This document shows, in pieces, positions 24,715 through 35,071 of a stretch of DNA of 64,000 nt (position 1 is its first letter; every line of letters starts with the position of its first letter). The notes beneath the pieces were generated by a model. That model saw only the letters and a program-made list of their open reading frames with translations. It was not told where the DNA came from and ran no database searches. Made by a program: the position numbers and the translations under genes. The stretch is from CAYGAW01 sp964492135 (GTDB taxonomy: Bacteria; Chloroflexota; Anaerolineae; UBA7937; B3-Chlor): positions 1 through 64,000 of the forward strand of contig CAZBJW010000002.1 in assembly GCA_964492135.1 (NCBI GenBank), given 5' to 3'.

Positions 24715-24785
24715 CTTTTCTTCCTAGACGAATAAGCCAGGTATGTCACCCTGGCAAGATTAGGCTCATCTGATGGTTTTATGTC

Positions 24786-24843
24786 TGAACGATAGTGATA
24801 ACGTTCACTTAGATATTTTACCATCGCTGTCCGCTTTTGACAA
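24786..24843 (-). promoter_or_regulatory. promoter and operator of the kor-hdr operon
   Basis: On the minus strand, TTGTCA (24843-24838) and TAAAAT (24820-24815) are 17 bases apart. Just downstream, covering the expected start site, is a 22-base imperfect palindrome (24786-24807) with arms TGAACG and CGTTCA. The placement over the start site suggests repression by an unlinked dimeric regulator. The transcript leader to korD would be about 90 bases. Confidence 0.65.
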
Positions 24844-25222
24844 CCCCTCGTCGCTCCTCGGAAGTGTTGAAAAGTTGGGAGGCGGACTCACTCCCAGGAC
24901 TTCGTTGACTTAGTCTCTTAACTCTTCTCTCTGTGCTCCTATGAATCTTATCACAAGGGGTCTCTCAGAGTTCCCTGTGGGTTCCCCCTCTCTTCATAAT
25001 CTTGGGAGAAGAGTCGCAAGAGACCCACCTTGAGTGGGGTTAGCCTGTCCTGGCACATAACAGGTCAGGGGCGCGGCCACTAGGCAGATCTCCTCTTCTA
25101 CCAAACTTCCCAGGCTTCCACACCCTCCCTCAATAGCTTCAGCACGAGGAGGCGGCTGGCTTCCCTCCTGCCCCATCTCATCCCCTGCCATTTGAAGCGG
25201 CAGTAGATCAAAAGGAGAGAAA
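24844..25222. other. 380 bases without a gene
   Basis: Intergenic stretch between the kor promoter and a dehydrogenase fragment. I see no frame, repeat block or RNA here that I can support. Confidence 0.4.
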
Positions 25223-25504
25223 TTGGGCGGACATAAGGGGTACGGCCTGGCACTGATGGTGGATATCCTGAGCGGCGTCCTAGCGGGTGCAGGCTATGCC
25301 GATAGAGTGAACCCCAAAGACAAACAGGGCAAAATGAAGCCAGGCGACGTAGGCCATTTCTTCGGGGCCCTGCTAATAGAAGCCTTCCGCCCCTTGGACG
25401 AGTTCATGGCAGCCGTGGACGGCCTCATCCGACGCCTCAAAGGCTCGGCAAAAGCCGAGGGAGAGGGTCGCATCTATTCCACGGGGAGAAAGAATGAGAG
25501 ATAG
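25223..25504 (+). pseudogene. C-terminal fragment of a malate/lactate-type (Ldh2 family) dehydrogenase
   Basis: 93 codons beginning LGGHKGYGLALMVDILSGVL, the highly conserved glycine-rich C-terminal segment of the Ldh2/YlbC NAD(P)-dependent oxidoreductases (about 340 residues when complete). It continues with GDVGHFFGALLIEAFRPLDEF, typical of the last helix-strand region. About 230 N-terminal residues are missing and no upstream frame supplies them, so it is a 5'-deleted relic. Confidence 0.8.
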
Positions 25505-25689
25505 AAGAGGGGGGAGAAGCTGGTTGGGGAACTGATGAGGCTCCTGCGAGAGAGAGAAGGGGAGAAGCATCGTCGTCTCTTGCGGCTGAAGCGGATGACG
25601 ATTCGAGGAGAGGCTCAAAAGTTGCACTTTCAGCATCCTGAGGATACCTCCCCTTCGGGTTCTGAGGATCCCCAGGGTCTGAAGGAAGC

Positions 25690-26185
25690 ATCCGAAGGAG
25701 AAGTAGTTCTAGCGGGGCTGAGGACCGAAGGGGCCTCGTCATGGCCTATTCTGTAGCTTCTTCCATATAGACCTCTCCCAACTTGCCCCTACTAAAGCAC
25801 ACGATATATCCTGGCCCTTTCTTCCAACCCCTGCCGCTATCACACCCCAATTCCGGCACAGAATCTCGGTTTTGATGGCTTTCCTAGCGAGTTTGACCAT
25901 CATTATTCCGCCAAACCCCCCCAGACCGCGATTTCCGATAAAAGCATTGCCCGAGATTCTCCCCTTCTTGAGAAACTCCTCTATTTAGGGTCCGTGTTCC
26001 CCTCAACGGATATGGCAGGTGTTTCTCCATATAGAACTATCCAAGGGACACGTTTTAACCGTCTGAGATCACCCTCTCCCAGCACTACCTAAACCCAAAA
26101 AATCGGCGCTTAAAGCGCACCTAAAACGTCTGGGCCTGGCCCGAGTTTCTTGTTATCGCTTCCAGTTAAGGATGGAAGGACGCTT
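25690..26185 (+). repeat. dispersed repeat, copy B (all three blocks)
   Basis: Most complete copy of the repeat family. The left edge has GGGGCCTCGTCATGGCC (compare 50.6 kb). Block 1 at 25855-25935 has TTTTGATGGCTTTCCTAG and CATTATTCCGCCAAACC. Block 2 at 25940-26030 has AAAGCATTGCCCGAGATTC and CTCCTCTATTTAGGG. Block 3 at 26040-26175 has GAGATCACCCT, AACCCAAAAAATCGG and GAGTTTCTTGTTAT. No intact frame spans it. Confidence 0.65.
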
Positions 26186-26320
26186 GCCTGGTGGGACCAA
26201 GAAGGGAGATTTCCTCCCTTTGAGGTTGAGGCTGAGCCCAGGGACTCCTCTTATGACCTTGAAGGGCGGGCACGATGTCTTGGCTCGCCTGCATTGGGGC
26301 ATGATATATCAGGTTGACCT

Positions 26321-26330
26321 GTGGTATAAT
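26321..26330 (+). promoter_or_regulatory. extended -10 promoter of the pbpC-type gene
   Basis: TGGTATAAT at 26322-26330 is an extended -10 element identical to that at 10650. The predicted start is near 26337, leaving a leader of about 80 bases before ATG 26420. A TTGACC at 26314 is too close to serve as its -35 box. Confidence 0.6.
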
Positions 26331-26419
26331 GGCGAGAGGAGGTGTGCGCACGTGCTGGCGAGTGCTCATGGGCGTTCTTCTTTTGCGCGGGGAATTGATT
26401 CAGCGCGTTCCAAAGATAT

Positions 26420-29026
26420 ATGGCACGATTAAGATTTCACCCTTACGCTAGTCTGTTCCTGCGGTTGCTGCTGACCTTGCTCATTCCGCTCGTTGGACTG
26501 GGCGCGGTCGGGCTTTATCGTTGGGTGGTTATTGACCTGCCAGATGTAGAAGAGTTGTACCAGCGCACGACAGCGCCCAGTACCAAGATCTACGACCGGC
26601 ACGGCGTGCTGTTGTACGAGATCAACGACCCCTACGGAGGGCTACATACGCCACTCAGGCAGGAAGATATCCCACTCCTCTGCCGACAGGCAACAATTGC
26701 CACGGAAGATGCCAGCTTCTACAGGAATCCAGGGGTTGATATCCGCGCCATTGTGCGTGCCTTGTGGATCAACCTACAGGGTGGTGAGGTGCTCTCCGGC
26801 GGCAGTACCATCACTCAACAACTGGCACGCAACCTCCTGTTGAGTCCGGAAGAACGGACTGAACTCAGCTTGACGCGCAAAATACGCGAAGCGATCCTAG
26901 CCTGGCGTATCTCGCGCCATTATTCCAAAGACGAGATTTTGACCCTTTATCTCAACGAGACGTACTACGGAAGCCTCTCATTTGGCATCGAAGCCGCCAG
27001 CCGTGCCTATTTTGGCAAACACGTCACCGAGTTAGACTTGGCGGAGTGCGCACTGCTGGCGGGGTTGCCCCAGTCACCAGCGCGGTACAACCCGCTGGAG
27101 AACCCTTCGGCGACCAAGGAACGCCAACAGGTAGTGTTACAATTGATGGCAAAACAAGGGTACATTACTCAGGAACAAGCGCGCCTTGCAGAGTTGGAGA
27201 AGCTGAGTTTTGCGTCCGTGCCTTTTACCATCAGCGCACCCCATTTCGTGATGCATGTTCGAGGGGAACTGGAACGCCAGTATGGGTTGGAGGCGATCTA
27301 TAAGCGCGGTTTACGGGTGTACACCACACTCGACCTCCGAATGCAACAGGCTGCGGAGCGCATCGTAAGATATCGTCTGGGGCAACTGGCACAGCGGGAG
27401 AACGGGGAGCCGCCGCGCAATGTGCGCAACGCCGCTCTGGTCGCTCTCGACCCGCACACAGGTGAGGTACTGGTGATGCTCGGCAGTCCAGATTATTTCG
27501 ACGCCTGCATTGACGGAGCGGTGAATGCGACGGTAGCCATCCGTCAACCCGGTTCGTCGATAAAGCCGATCACTTATGCCGCCGCCTTTGACCCTGATCT
27601 TCCTGAACCGCTAACCCCAGGTAGTATGATGCTTGATGCGCGCACCGCCTTCGTCACGCGTGAGGGTGATCCCTATGTCCCGCAGAATTATGATCGGGAG
27701 TTTCACGGACCAGTGCTGCTACGGCAAGCGCTGGCCTCCAGTTACAATCTGGTGGCCGTGAAAGTGCTGAACCATGTCGGCCTAGAGCGAATGGTGGCAG
27801 TGGCACGCGCCTTGGGGATCACCACCTTCGACCGTTCCGAGCAGTGGGGGCTGGCCTTGACCCTGGGGGGAGGCGAGGTGCGCCTGCTGGAACTGACCGC
27901 AGCGTACGCCGCCTTTGCCAACGGCGGCCTTCGAGTGGAACCTATAACGATCCTCAGTGTGGAAGATGCCGAGGGGCGTACTCTCTACGGACACACACCA
28001 CAACCGGCCCGGCGAGTATTAGATGAACAGGTGGCCTATCTGATCACCGATATCCTAAGTGATGAATTCGCCCGCATGAGCGCTTTTGGTGAGGGGAATC
28101 TGCTGCGCCTCACCCGCCCCGCCGCGGCGAAGACGGGAACAACCACCGACTGGCGCGATAATTGGACCATAGGCTACGCAGCACAACTGGTGGCCGGCGT
28201 GTGGGTGGGCAACGCAGACAACGAGCCGATGCGCAACGTGAGCGGTATTACCGGCGCCACTCCTATCTGGCACGATTTTATGGAAGAAGTGCTACGAGGT
28301 AAACCCGTACTAGATTTTGAGCAGCCACCCGGGCTAGTACGTCAAGAGATATGTGCTGATAGCGGCTTGCTCCCCTTCATAATGACATCGGAGGTAACCG
28401 CCGACGTGGGAGCGGCTACCCCAATACGGTGTCCAAAGACCATAACCGAAATCTTCATCGAAGGGACCGAGCCAAAGGACTACGATGACTGGCACATTCG
28501 GGTGCGCATCGATGGTCGCAATGGCCTTTTGGCCAGCTCAGCCTGCCCAGAAGAGCACGTCCTTCTGCGTGACTATACACTTTATCCTCCAGAGGCACAG
28601 GAATGGGCACGGAGCAAGGGGGTTCCCCAGCCACCGGCAACCTATTCCTCCCTTTGCCCACTGGAAAATGACCTGGTTGCGCTGCGCGATTTCACCGCTA
28701 CGCCGCCCGATCCTTCACCACAACCGAAAGGCTGCTTAATCTTGAGCAGCCCATATCAGGGTGCTCTCTACCGCATTGTAAAGGGTATGCCCCTAGAGCA
28801 TCAGAGAATCAGAGTGGCCCTGTATGCCGCTTGCGACTCTCGAGTGAAGACGGTCACGATCTTTATCGATGGACAGCCGTTTGCCCACCTCACAGCACCG
28901 CCCTTTGAGACGTTCTGGACACTTTCACCCGGTGGTCATTCTTTTTCGGCCATCGCTCTCGATGCTTCGGGGAAGGAATTGAGTAGCAATGAGGTATCGA
29001 TCACGGTGTACCAGTTGACACCTTGA
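26420..29026 (+). CDS. pbpC: bifunctional penicillin-binding protein 1C
   Basis: Class A PBP of 868 residues, anchored by one N-terminal helix (residues 12-35). The GT51 glycosyltransferase domain has IATEDASFYRNPGVD with the catalytic Glu, GGSTITQQLARNLLL and KIREAILAWRISRHYSKDEIL. The transpeptidase domain has SSIKP (SxxK), SYN and KTGTTTDWRDNW. The C-terminal 200 residues include an Ig-like domain typical of PbpC. It polymerises and cross-links peptidoglycan outside the membrane. ATG 26420 lacks a clear ribosome site. The gene is 33 bases from the A2M gene, the same pairing as pbpC-yfhM in Gram-negatives. Confidence 0.93.
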   Translation: MARLRFHPYASLFLRLLLTLLIPLVGLGAVGLYRWVVIDLPDVEELYQRTTAPSTKIYDRHGVLLYEINDPYGGLHTPLRQEDIPLLCRQATIATEDASFYRNPGVDIRAIVRALWINLQGGEVLSGGSTITQQLARNLLLSPEERTELSLTRKIREAILAWRISRHYSKDEILTLYLNETYYGSLSFGIEAASRAYFGKHVTELDLAECALLAGLPQSPARYNPLENPSATKERQQVVLQLMAKQGYITQEQARLAELEKLSFASVPFTISAPHFVMHVRGELERQYGLEAIYKRGLRVYTTLDLRMQQAAERIVRYRLGQLAQRENGEPPRNVRNAALVALDPHTGEVLVMLGSPDYFDACIDGAVNATVAIRQPGSSIKPITYAAAFDPDLPEPLTPGSMMLDARTAFVTREGDPYVPQNYDREFHGPVLLRQALASSYNLVAVKVLNHVGLERMVAVARALGITTFDRSEQWGLALTLGGGEVRLLELTAAYAAFANGGLRVEPITILSVEDAEGRTLYGHTPQPARRVLDEQVAYLITDILSDEFARMSAFGEGNLLRLTRPAAAKTGTTTDWRDNWTIGYAAQLVAGVWVGNADNEPMRNVSGITGATPIWHDFMEEVLRGKPVLDFEQPPGLVRQEICADSGLLPFIMTSEVTADVGAATPIRCPKTITEIFIEGTEPKDYDDWHIRVRIDGRNGLLASSACPEEHVLLRDYTLYPPEAQEWARSKGVPQPPATYSSLCPLENDLVALRDFTATPPDPSPQPKGCLILSSPYQGALYRIVKGMPLEHQRIRVALYAACDSRVKTVTIFIDGQPFAHLTAPPFETFWTLSPGGHSFSAIALDASGKELSSNEVSITVYQLTP

Positions 29027-29059
29027 GATTGTTCTGTCCCAACCGAAGGAGGCGCCACT

Positions 29060-32000
29060 ATGTTGCACAAACAGCTGTTGATAGTCGTGGTCCTTTTGTC
29101 GCTGCTTACGCCAATTCTGAGCGCTTGTCACATCCTGAGGCCGGCCCCAGAACCACCTTGGCCCCCTTTGATATTGCGCACTACGCCGGAGAAGGAGGGA
29201 GAACTCGACTTGACTCAACCCATAGAACTAACCTTTGATCAGCCGATGGACAAGGCATCGGTCGAGGCGGCATTCAGGCTCGAGCCCTTTGTGGAGGGTA
29301 CTCTTTCGTGGGTGAGCGATCGGGCGGTGCGCTTTGAGCCAGCGCAGACGTTTGAACGGGGTAAACAATATACGATGCGTTTGTCGGAGATCGCCAAGAG
29401 CGCGAAAGGTATCGCCTTGGCCCATCCCTTGGAGGCCCGATTTAACACCGTCGGGTTCTTGGAGGTAGCGGTCACGCAGCCAGAAGACGGGGCAAACGAA
29501 GTGGCCTCCGATATCACTGTCACCGTCCTATTCAACCGCCCTGTGGTGCCGCTGGGCACCCTCGAGGAGCAGGCGTCTTTACCGCAGCCTTTGACATTTG
29601 TGCCACCTGTGAGGGGCAAAGGGGAGTGGCTTAACACCAGCATCTACCATTTCACTCCCGAGGGCGATGGGTTTGCTCCCTCTACTCTCTACACGGCACG
29701 TATTGCGGCTGGTTTAACCGATCTCTCCGGGGCAATTATGGCGGAAGATTACGAATGGCGGTTCACCACGGGGATCCCCGCGGTGGTGGCCAGCGATCCG
29801 GCAGCCAACACCATCTACGTGAATGTAACCCCCACCATCGAACTCTCATTCAACCAATCGATGGATCATAAAAGCGCCGAGGAAAAGTTCACCCTGATCC
29901 GTTTAGGCGATCCCACACCCATCCCTGGGGAGTTCTCGTGGCGCGAAGGTGGGATCGTTCCTCCGCCGCCGGAGGGGGATGAATACGCTCCCTGGAAATG
30001 GGAGGAGGGTGCAGGGCCCCAGGAAGTTGGCATAGAAGTGATGAGTTTCATCCCTTCAGAGCCGTTGGAGTTTGATGCAGATTATGAGGTTACCCTTGCT
30101 CCTGGCGCCTTGAGTGCGGCCCGCAAAGATATAGGTACCACCGCCGAGTACAGCTTTATCTTCACTACCATCCCCTATCCAAGAGTGGTCAGGACCTTTC
30201 CCGAGGACAGTGATGCCGGTATTGATCCCTGGGTGAACCTGCAAATCACCTTTTCCAGCCCGATGAACCCGGAGAGTCTGAAGCTGGGGGAGACTTTGTT
30301 GATCAAGCCGACATTTACTATCACGCAGGTACACACCTATTGGTGGAATAGCAACACCCAGCTCGAGATCTCCTTTCCCACCGAGCCTTCCAGTGGATAT
30401 GAGGTTGCGTTGGGGACGGATTTGGAAGGGCGATACGGGCACAAACTGGGCGAGAGCACCGTAATTGGGTGGCATACCAGAGCCCATAATCCCCTGATTA
30501 TGCTCCAGGCCCCCGATCGTATCGGGGTATACAGCGCCTACGGCATAACGCAGTTGTACTTTACAGTGCGCAACCTAAACCAAGTCGATTTCAGTTTGTA
30601 CCGTCTTCCGACAGAGGATTTCTACCGTCTGAATGGTGATAATTGGTGGGACTACTGGGATCGCTACACCCCAGACCACGCTAACCTTATGCGCCGCTGG
30701 AGCATCGAGACTGCCCCACCTCTTAACGAGAACCGCATCTATCGCACCTCGCTCACCGAGGAGAATGAACCCCTCGGGCCTGGTTTATACTATCTGCAAG
30801 CTTCGGCAAGCCCAGAGGCCATCTACGAGGAGACAGGAAGGCTGGTGAAGCCCCTCAGTCGCCTGATGCTGGTTGTTTCCAGGAACAATCTGACCCTGAA
30901 GCACAGTAACCACGAGGCGTTGATATGGGCGACCAGCATGGAGACGGGCAAGCCCTTGGCAGGGCTGCCGGTGAGGGTGACAGATGACAAGGGTGAGATC
31001 CTCTTCACAGGGAAGACTAACGCTGATGGGGTGCTCGAGGGCAAGTTTCCAGAGCAGGTAGATATGTATGATCCGCTCTTCGCCTTTGTCGGCGACCCCG
31101 ATGCCCCGGACAACGTCTTCGCCGCGGTTTCAAACCAGTGGTACAGCGGCATCGAACGTTGGCAGTTTGACCTGCCGGTCGAAGATTACTTCCAGCCCCA
31201 TACCGGTTTCTTTTTCACTGATCGAGCCATCTATCGCCCCGGTCAAAAGGTCCATTTCAAGGGGATCATTCGTCTGGACGATGATGCTCGCTATAGTCTG
31301 CCGGGCAACAACGAAAAGGTGGATGTTACCATCTATGACCCCGAGGGCAAAGAGGTCTACAGCCGCACTTTAAGCCTGAACGAATTCGGCACGGTTTTTG
31401 ACACCTTCAGCCTGGCAGAGGAGGCTGCTCTGGGGAGCTACTACATTCAGGCGGCTTACCGAGGGGCAGAGGTGCCAGGAGTTGATTTTCTGGTTGCAGA
31501 GTATCGTAAACCGGAATTTGAGGTGAGTGTGGAGACCGATAAGCCGGAATATGGGCAGGGCGAGCGCATCAAGGTCACTACCCGGGCAACATATTTCTTC
31601 GGTGGCGCGGCGGCAGATGCGGACGTACACTGGAGCCTGCTAACGCAAGACTATGCCTTTCGTTACGTTGGCCAGGGCTGGTATGACTTCACCGACTATG
31701 ACTTCAGCCGTGCTCGTCCAGAAAGGTATTATTACGGGTATGGCGAGTTGATCGCCGAAGGGGATGGTAAAACCGATGCCGATGGGCGCTTCACTTTCAC
31801 CCTTCCAACTGACATCGACGAGCGCACCGCTAGCCAAGTTCTTACCATCGAGGCCAGCGTCACCGATATCAACAAACAGCAGGTAAGTAACCGCACGGAC
31901 GTGATTGTGCATAAGGGGTTCTTCTACATCGGTCTGAGGCCCGAAAAGTATGTAAATCAGGCTGGCAAATGGGCAGAAGTGGAGATCATCACGGTGGACT

Positions 32001-35000
32001 GGGAGAGCGAACCCCACCCCGACCAAGAGCTAACGGTTGTGTTCAACGAGCACAATTGGTATAGCGTGCAGGTACAGGCCGAGGACGGCCATTTCTATTG
32101 GGAGAGCCAGGTTGAGGATACCCCGGTATTCACCACCACGGTAACCACTGATGACGGGGGAAAGGCGACCGCCGGCTTCACCCCCGAAAAGGGGGGCGTA
32201 TACAAGGTCGTCGTCTATGGGCTGGATCGGCGTGGGAATGAGGTGCGCAGTTCTACTTATCTTTGGGTCAGTGGCGAAGAATACGTTGGTTGGCGTCAGG
32301 AAAACCACGATCGCATCGATTTGGTGACCGATAAGAAGCAGTATGAGGTGGGGGATGTGGCCACGATCTTGATCCCGCACCCCTATTCGGGCACTGTAGA
32401 AGCGCTCATCACCCAGGAGCGGGGCCATATCTACGACTATGAGGTGAAGACGCTCTTCTCCAATTCGGAGCAGATCAAAATCCCCATCACCGAAGAGATG
32501 ATCCCCAACATCTTCATCTCCGTGGTGGTGATGAAAGGCGCTGATCCCGAAACGGGGGAACCTGCCAGCCTAAAGTTGGGATATGCCCAGTTGTCAATCG
32601 ATCCAGCGGAGAAGCAACTGCAGATCAGCCTGACCCCCGATAAGGAGGGAACATATGAACCGGGCGGAACGGTCACCTATGATATCCGCACTACCGATTC
32701 CGACGGAAAGCCGGTTCAAGCAGAATTAGCACTTAATCTGGTGGATCTCGCAGTGCTAACCTTGGTAGAGCAGCGAGGCTCACTGCTTGACCAGTTCTGG
32801 CGTGAGCGCGGCTTAGGTGTGAATACGGCGGCCAATCTGACCCTCTCCGTTGATCGCATCAACCGCCTTATTGAGACCGGGGAGAAGGGGGGTGACGGCG
32901 GACGAGGCGAAGAGTTTGGCGTGGTGCGTCGGCGCTTCCCAGATACCGCCTACTGGAATCCGGCTGTGGTGACCGACGAGGATGGAAAGGCCCGAGTGAC
33001 GGTGGAACTGCCGGATAGCCTCACCACCTGGCGTCTGGGGGCGCGCGGTATCACCAAGGAGACGGTTGTGGGTGAGTCGAAGGTGGATATCGTCACCACC
33101 AAGGATCTCCTCGTGCGTCCAGTCGCTCCGCGCTTCTTTGTAGTGGGCGACGAGGCTACGCTCTCGCTAGTGGTCCACAACAACACTGACCAGGCTGTGT
33201 CAGCAGAGGTTTTATTCGAAGCCGATGGCCTTACCATCGACGATAGCGCGCGCCGGAAGGTAACCATCCCTGCTGGAGACAGGGTGAAAGTGGACTATGT
33301 GGTGACCGTGGGCGATGAGCCAACTGCAAAATTGCGCTTCGGAGCGCGTGCCGGGGAACTGGCAGATGCCATAGAGATCGTATTGCCCATCTATCGCTAC
33401 AGCACGCCCGAGACGGTCGCCACCGCGGGTGTCTTGGAAGAAGATGGTATGCGTCAGGAAGGGGTGGTACTACCCATGCGCTTCGATCCCACCCAGGGCG
33501 AGCTTACTATCCAACTCGATCCGTCCCTCGCTGCCGGAATGCGGGAAGGTCTTACTTTCCTTGAACACTTCCCCTATGAATGTGCCGAACAGACGGTAAG
33601 CAGCTTCCTTCCCAATATCCTTACCTATCGCATCTATCAGAGGCTAGGGTTGGATCGCCCCGATCTGGTGAAGAAACTGCCAGAGCTGGTGAGCATAGGC
33701 TTGCAGAGACTTTACGCTCAACAGCATTACGATGGCGGCTGGGGCTGGTGGGTGGTCGATGAGAGCGACCCCAACATGACCGCTTATGCCCTTTTGGGTT
33801 TGATTGAAGCGCAGCGCGCCGACTTTCCCGTGGAGCAGACGGTTATCGATCTGGCGGTTGACTTCTTGCAGCGCAGCCTGGTGCAACCGCGCGATTTAGA
33901 ACAGCCATGGCAGGCAAATCGCCAGGCGTTCATCCTTTACGTGCTGGCGGAGGCAGGTGCAGGCGACCTGGGCAGGACGGTGGTGCTCTTTGACCACCGC
34001 CAGAAACTGGACCACTTCGGTCGTGCCTATCTCATGATAGCCCTGAGCATTCTAGAGCCCCATGACACCACTCGGGTGAGAACGCTTTTGGCTGAGATCA
34101 CAAGCGGAGCGATCGTCAGCGCCGCCGGTGCGCATTGGGAAGAGAAGCAAGTTGACTACTATTCCATGAACACAGATACTCGCTCCACAGCCATCATCCT
34201 GGCCGCGCTTGCCCGGCTTGATCCCGAGAACCCGCTGGCAGCCAACGCTGTACGCTGGCTGATGAGCAACCGCCAGGAGGGCTATTGGGAAACGACACAA
34301 GAGACCGCCTGGGCGATCATCGCTTTAACTGAATGGATGGTACACACCCGTGAACTGGAAGGTGCCTATAGGTATCAAGTCGATTTGAACGGCGAATTGA
34401 TCGGAGAAGGGGCGGTCAAGGCACAGACGGTGGACGAATCGATGCGCCTGCAGGCAGCCGTGCGCGACCTCTTGGCCGGCGAAGTGAACCGCCTGTTGCT
34501 TCAACGGCTGCCGCCGGAGGGCGAGGAGAGGGGGACAGGGCAGTTATACTATAGTCTCTATCTGCGCACCTACAAACCCGCCCATGAAGTAACCGCCTTG
34601 AGCCGAGGGATCATCGTGAGCCGGCAGTACTCTCTGGCGGAGGACAAGAGCGAAACGGCCATCAGCGAGGCAAGGGTGGGCGATGTCATTGGGGTGAAAT
34701 TGACGATCATCGCTCCCCAAGATTTACACTACGTGGTGGTTGAAGATCCGATCCCCGCAGGGACCGAAGGCCTGGACCAAAGCCTGAAGATCACGAGCGT
34801 CGTGGGGCAAGCACCGGAATTGATACGCTCCGATCGAAAGGCCCCCTGGGACGGCTATGGCTGGTGGTGGTTCAGCCAGAGCGAGCTACACGATGAAAAG
34901 GCGGTCTTGTTCGCCACCTACCTGCCGAAGGGGACATATGAATATACCTACCTGATTCGCGCCAGCCTGCCGGGCGAGTACCGGGTGATCCCGACAAACG

Positions 35001-35071
35001 CCTACGAGATGTACTTCCCAGAAGTGTCTGGACGCAGCGATGGCGCGATGTTTAAGATCGCGGAAGAGTAA
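29060..35071 (+). CDS. alpha-2-macroglobulin family lipoprotein
   Basis: 2003 residues starting at ATG with AAGGAGG upstream. The signal peptide has a lipobox (PILSAC), so it is membrane-anchored. Residues 40-480 are repeated Ig-like (Big_5 type) domains with ITFDQPMD/LSFNQSMD motifs. The MG domains and bait-like region follow. The thioester domain holds FPYECAEQTVSSFLPN with the Cys-x-Glu-Gln thioester at about residue 1510, then an alpha-toroid with GWGWW repeats. Bacterial A2Ms trap attacking proteases covalently and cooperate with PBP1C in envelope defence; the gene order here agrees. Both the thioester Cys and the Gln are present. Confidence 0.95.
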   Translation: MLHKQLLIVVVLLSLLTPILSACHILRPAPEPPWPPLILRTTPEKEGELDLTQPIELTFDQPMDKASVEAAFRLEPFVEGTLSWVSDRAVRFEPAQTFERGKQYTMRLSEIAKSAKGIALAHPLEARFNTVGFLEVAVTQPEDGANEVASDITVTVLFNRPVVPLGTLEEQASLPQPLTFVPPVRGKGEWLNTSIYHFTPEGDGFAPSTLYTARIAAGLTDLSGAIMAEDYEWRFTTGIPAVVASDPAANTIYVNVTPTIELSFNQSMDHKSAEEKFTLIRLGDPTPIPGEFSWREGGIVPPPPEGDEYAPWKWEEGAGPQEVGIEVMSFIPSEPLEFDADYEVTLAPGALSAARKDIGTTAEYSFIFTTIPYPRVVRTFPEDSDAGIDPWVNLQITFSSPMNPESLKLGETLLIKPTFTITQVHTYWWNSNTQLEISFPTEPSSGYEVALGTDLEGRYGHKLGESTVIGWHTRAHNPLIMLQAPDRIGVYSAYGITQLYFTVRNLNQVDFSLYRLPTEDFYRLNGDNWWDYWDRYTPDHANLMRRWSIETAPPLNENRIYRTSLTEENEPLGPGLYYLQASASPEAIYEETGRLVKPLSRLMLVVSRNNLTLKHSNHEALIWATSMETGKPLAGLPVRVTDDKGEILFTGKTNADGVLEGKFPEQVDMYDPLFAFVGDPDAPDNVFAAVSNQWYSGIERWQFDLPVEDYFQPHTGFFFTDRAIYRPGQKVHFKGIIRLDDDARYSLPGNNEKVDVTIYDPEGKEVYSRTLSLNEFGTVFDTFSLAEEAALGSYYIQAAYRGAEVPGVDFLVAEYRKPEFEVSVETDKPEYGQGERIKVTTRATYFFGGAAADADVHWSLLTQDYAFRYVGQGWYDFTDYDFSRARPERYYYGYGELIAEGDGKTDADGRFTFTLPTDIDERTASQVLTIEASVTDINKQQVSNRTDVIVHKGFFYIGLRPEKYVNQAGKWAEVEIITVDWESEPHPDQELTVVFNEHNWYSVQVQAEDGHFYWESQVEDTPVFTTTVTTDDGGKATAGFTPEKGGVYKVVVYGLDRRGNEVRSSTYLWVSGEEYVGWRQENHDRIDLVTDKKQYEVGDVATILIPHPYSGTVEALITQERGHIYDYEVKTLFSNSEQIKIPITEEMIPNIFISVVVMKGADPETGEPASLKLGYAQLSIDPAEKQLQISLTPDKEGTYEPGGTVTYDIRTTDSDGKPVQAELALNLVDLAVLTLVEQRGSLLDQFWRERGLGVNTAANLTLSVDRINRLIETGEKGGDGGRGEEFGVVRRRFPDTAYWNPAVVTDEDGKARVTVELPDSLTTWRLGARGITKETVVGESKVDIVTTKDLLVRPVAPRFFVVGDEATLSLVVHNNTDQAVSAEVLFEADGLTIDDSARRKVTIPAGDRVKVDYVVTVGDEPTAKLRFGARAGELADAIEIVLPIYRYSTPETVATAGVLEEDGMRQEGVVLPMRFDPTQGELTIQLDPSLAAGMREGLTFLEHFPYECAEQTVSSFLPNILTYRIYQRLGLDRPDLVKKLPELVSIGLQRLYAQQHYDGGWGWWVVDESDPNMTAYALLGLIEAQRADFPVEQTVIDLAVDFLQRSLVQPRDLEQPWQANRQAFILYVLAEAGAGDLGRTVVLFDHRQKLDHFGRAYLMIALSILEPHDTTRVRTLLAEITSGAIVSAAGAHWEEKQVDYYSMNTDTRSTAIILAALARLDPENPLAANAVRWLMSNRQEGYWETTQETAWAIIALTEWMVHTRELEGAYRYQVDLNGELIGEGAVKAQTVDESMRLQAAVRDLLAGEVNRLLLQRLPPEGEERGTGQLYYSLYLRTYKPAHEVTALSRGIIVSRQYSLAEDKSETAISEARVGDVIGVKLTIIAPQDLHYVVVEDPIPAGTEGLDQSLKITSVVGQAPELIRSDRKAPWDGYGWWWFSQSELHDEKAVLFATYLPKGTYEYTYLIRASLPGEYRVIPTNAYEMYFPEVSGRSDGAMFKIAEE

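Noticed and set aside
26172..26432. 86-codon plus-strand frame before the PBP1C gene
   Set aside because: It spans the pbpC promoter, has no ribosome site and resembles no family.
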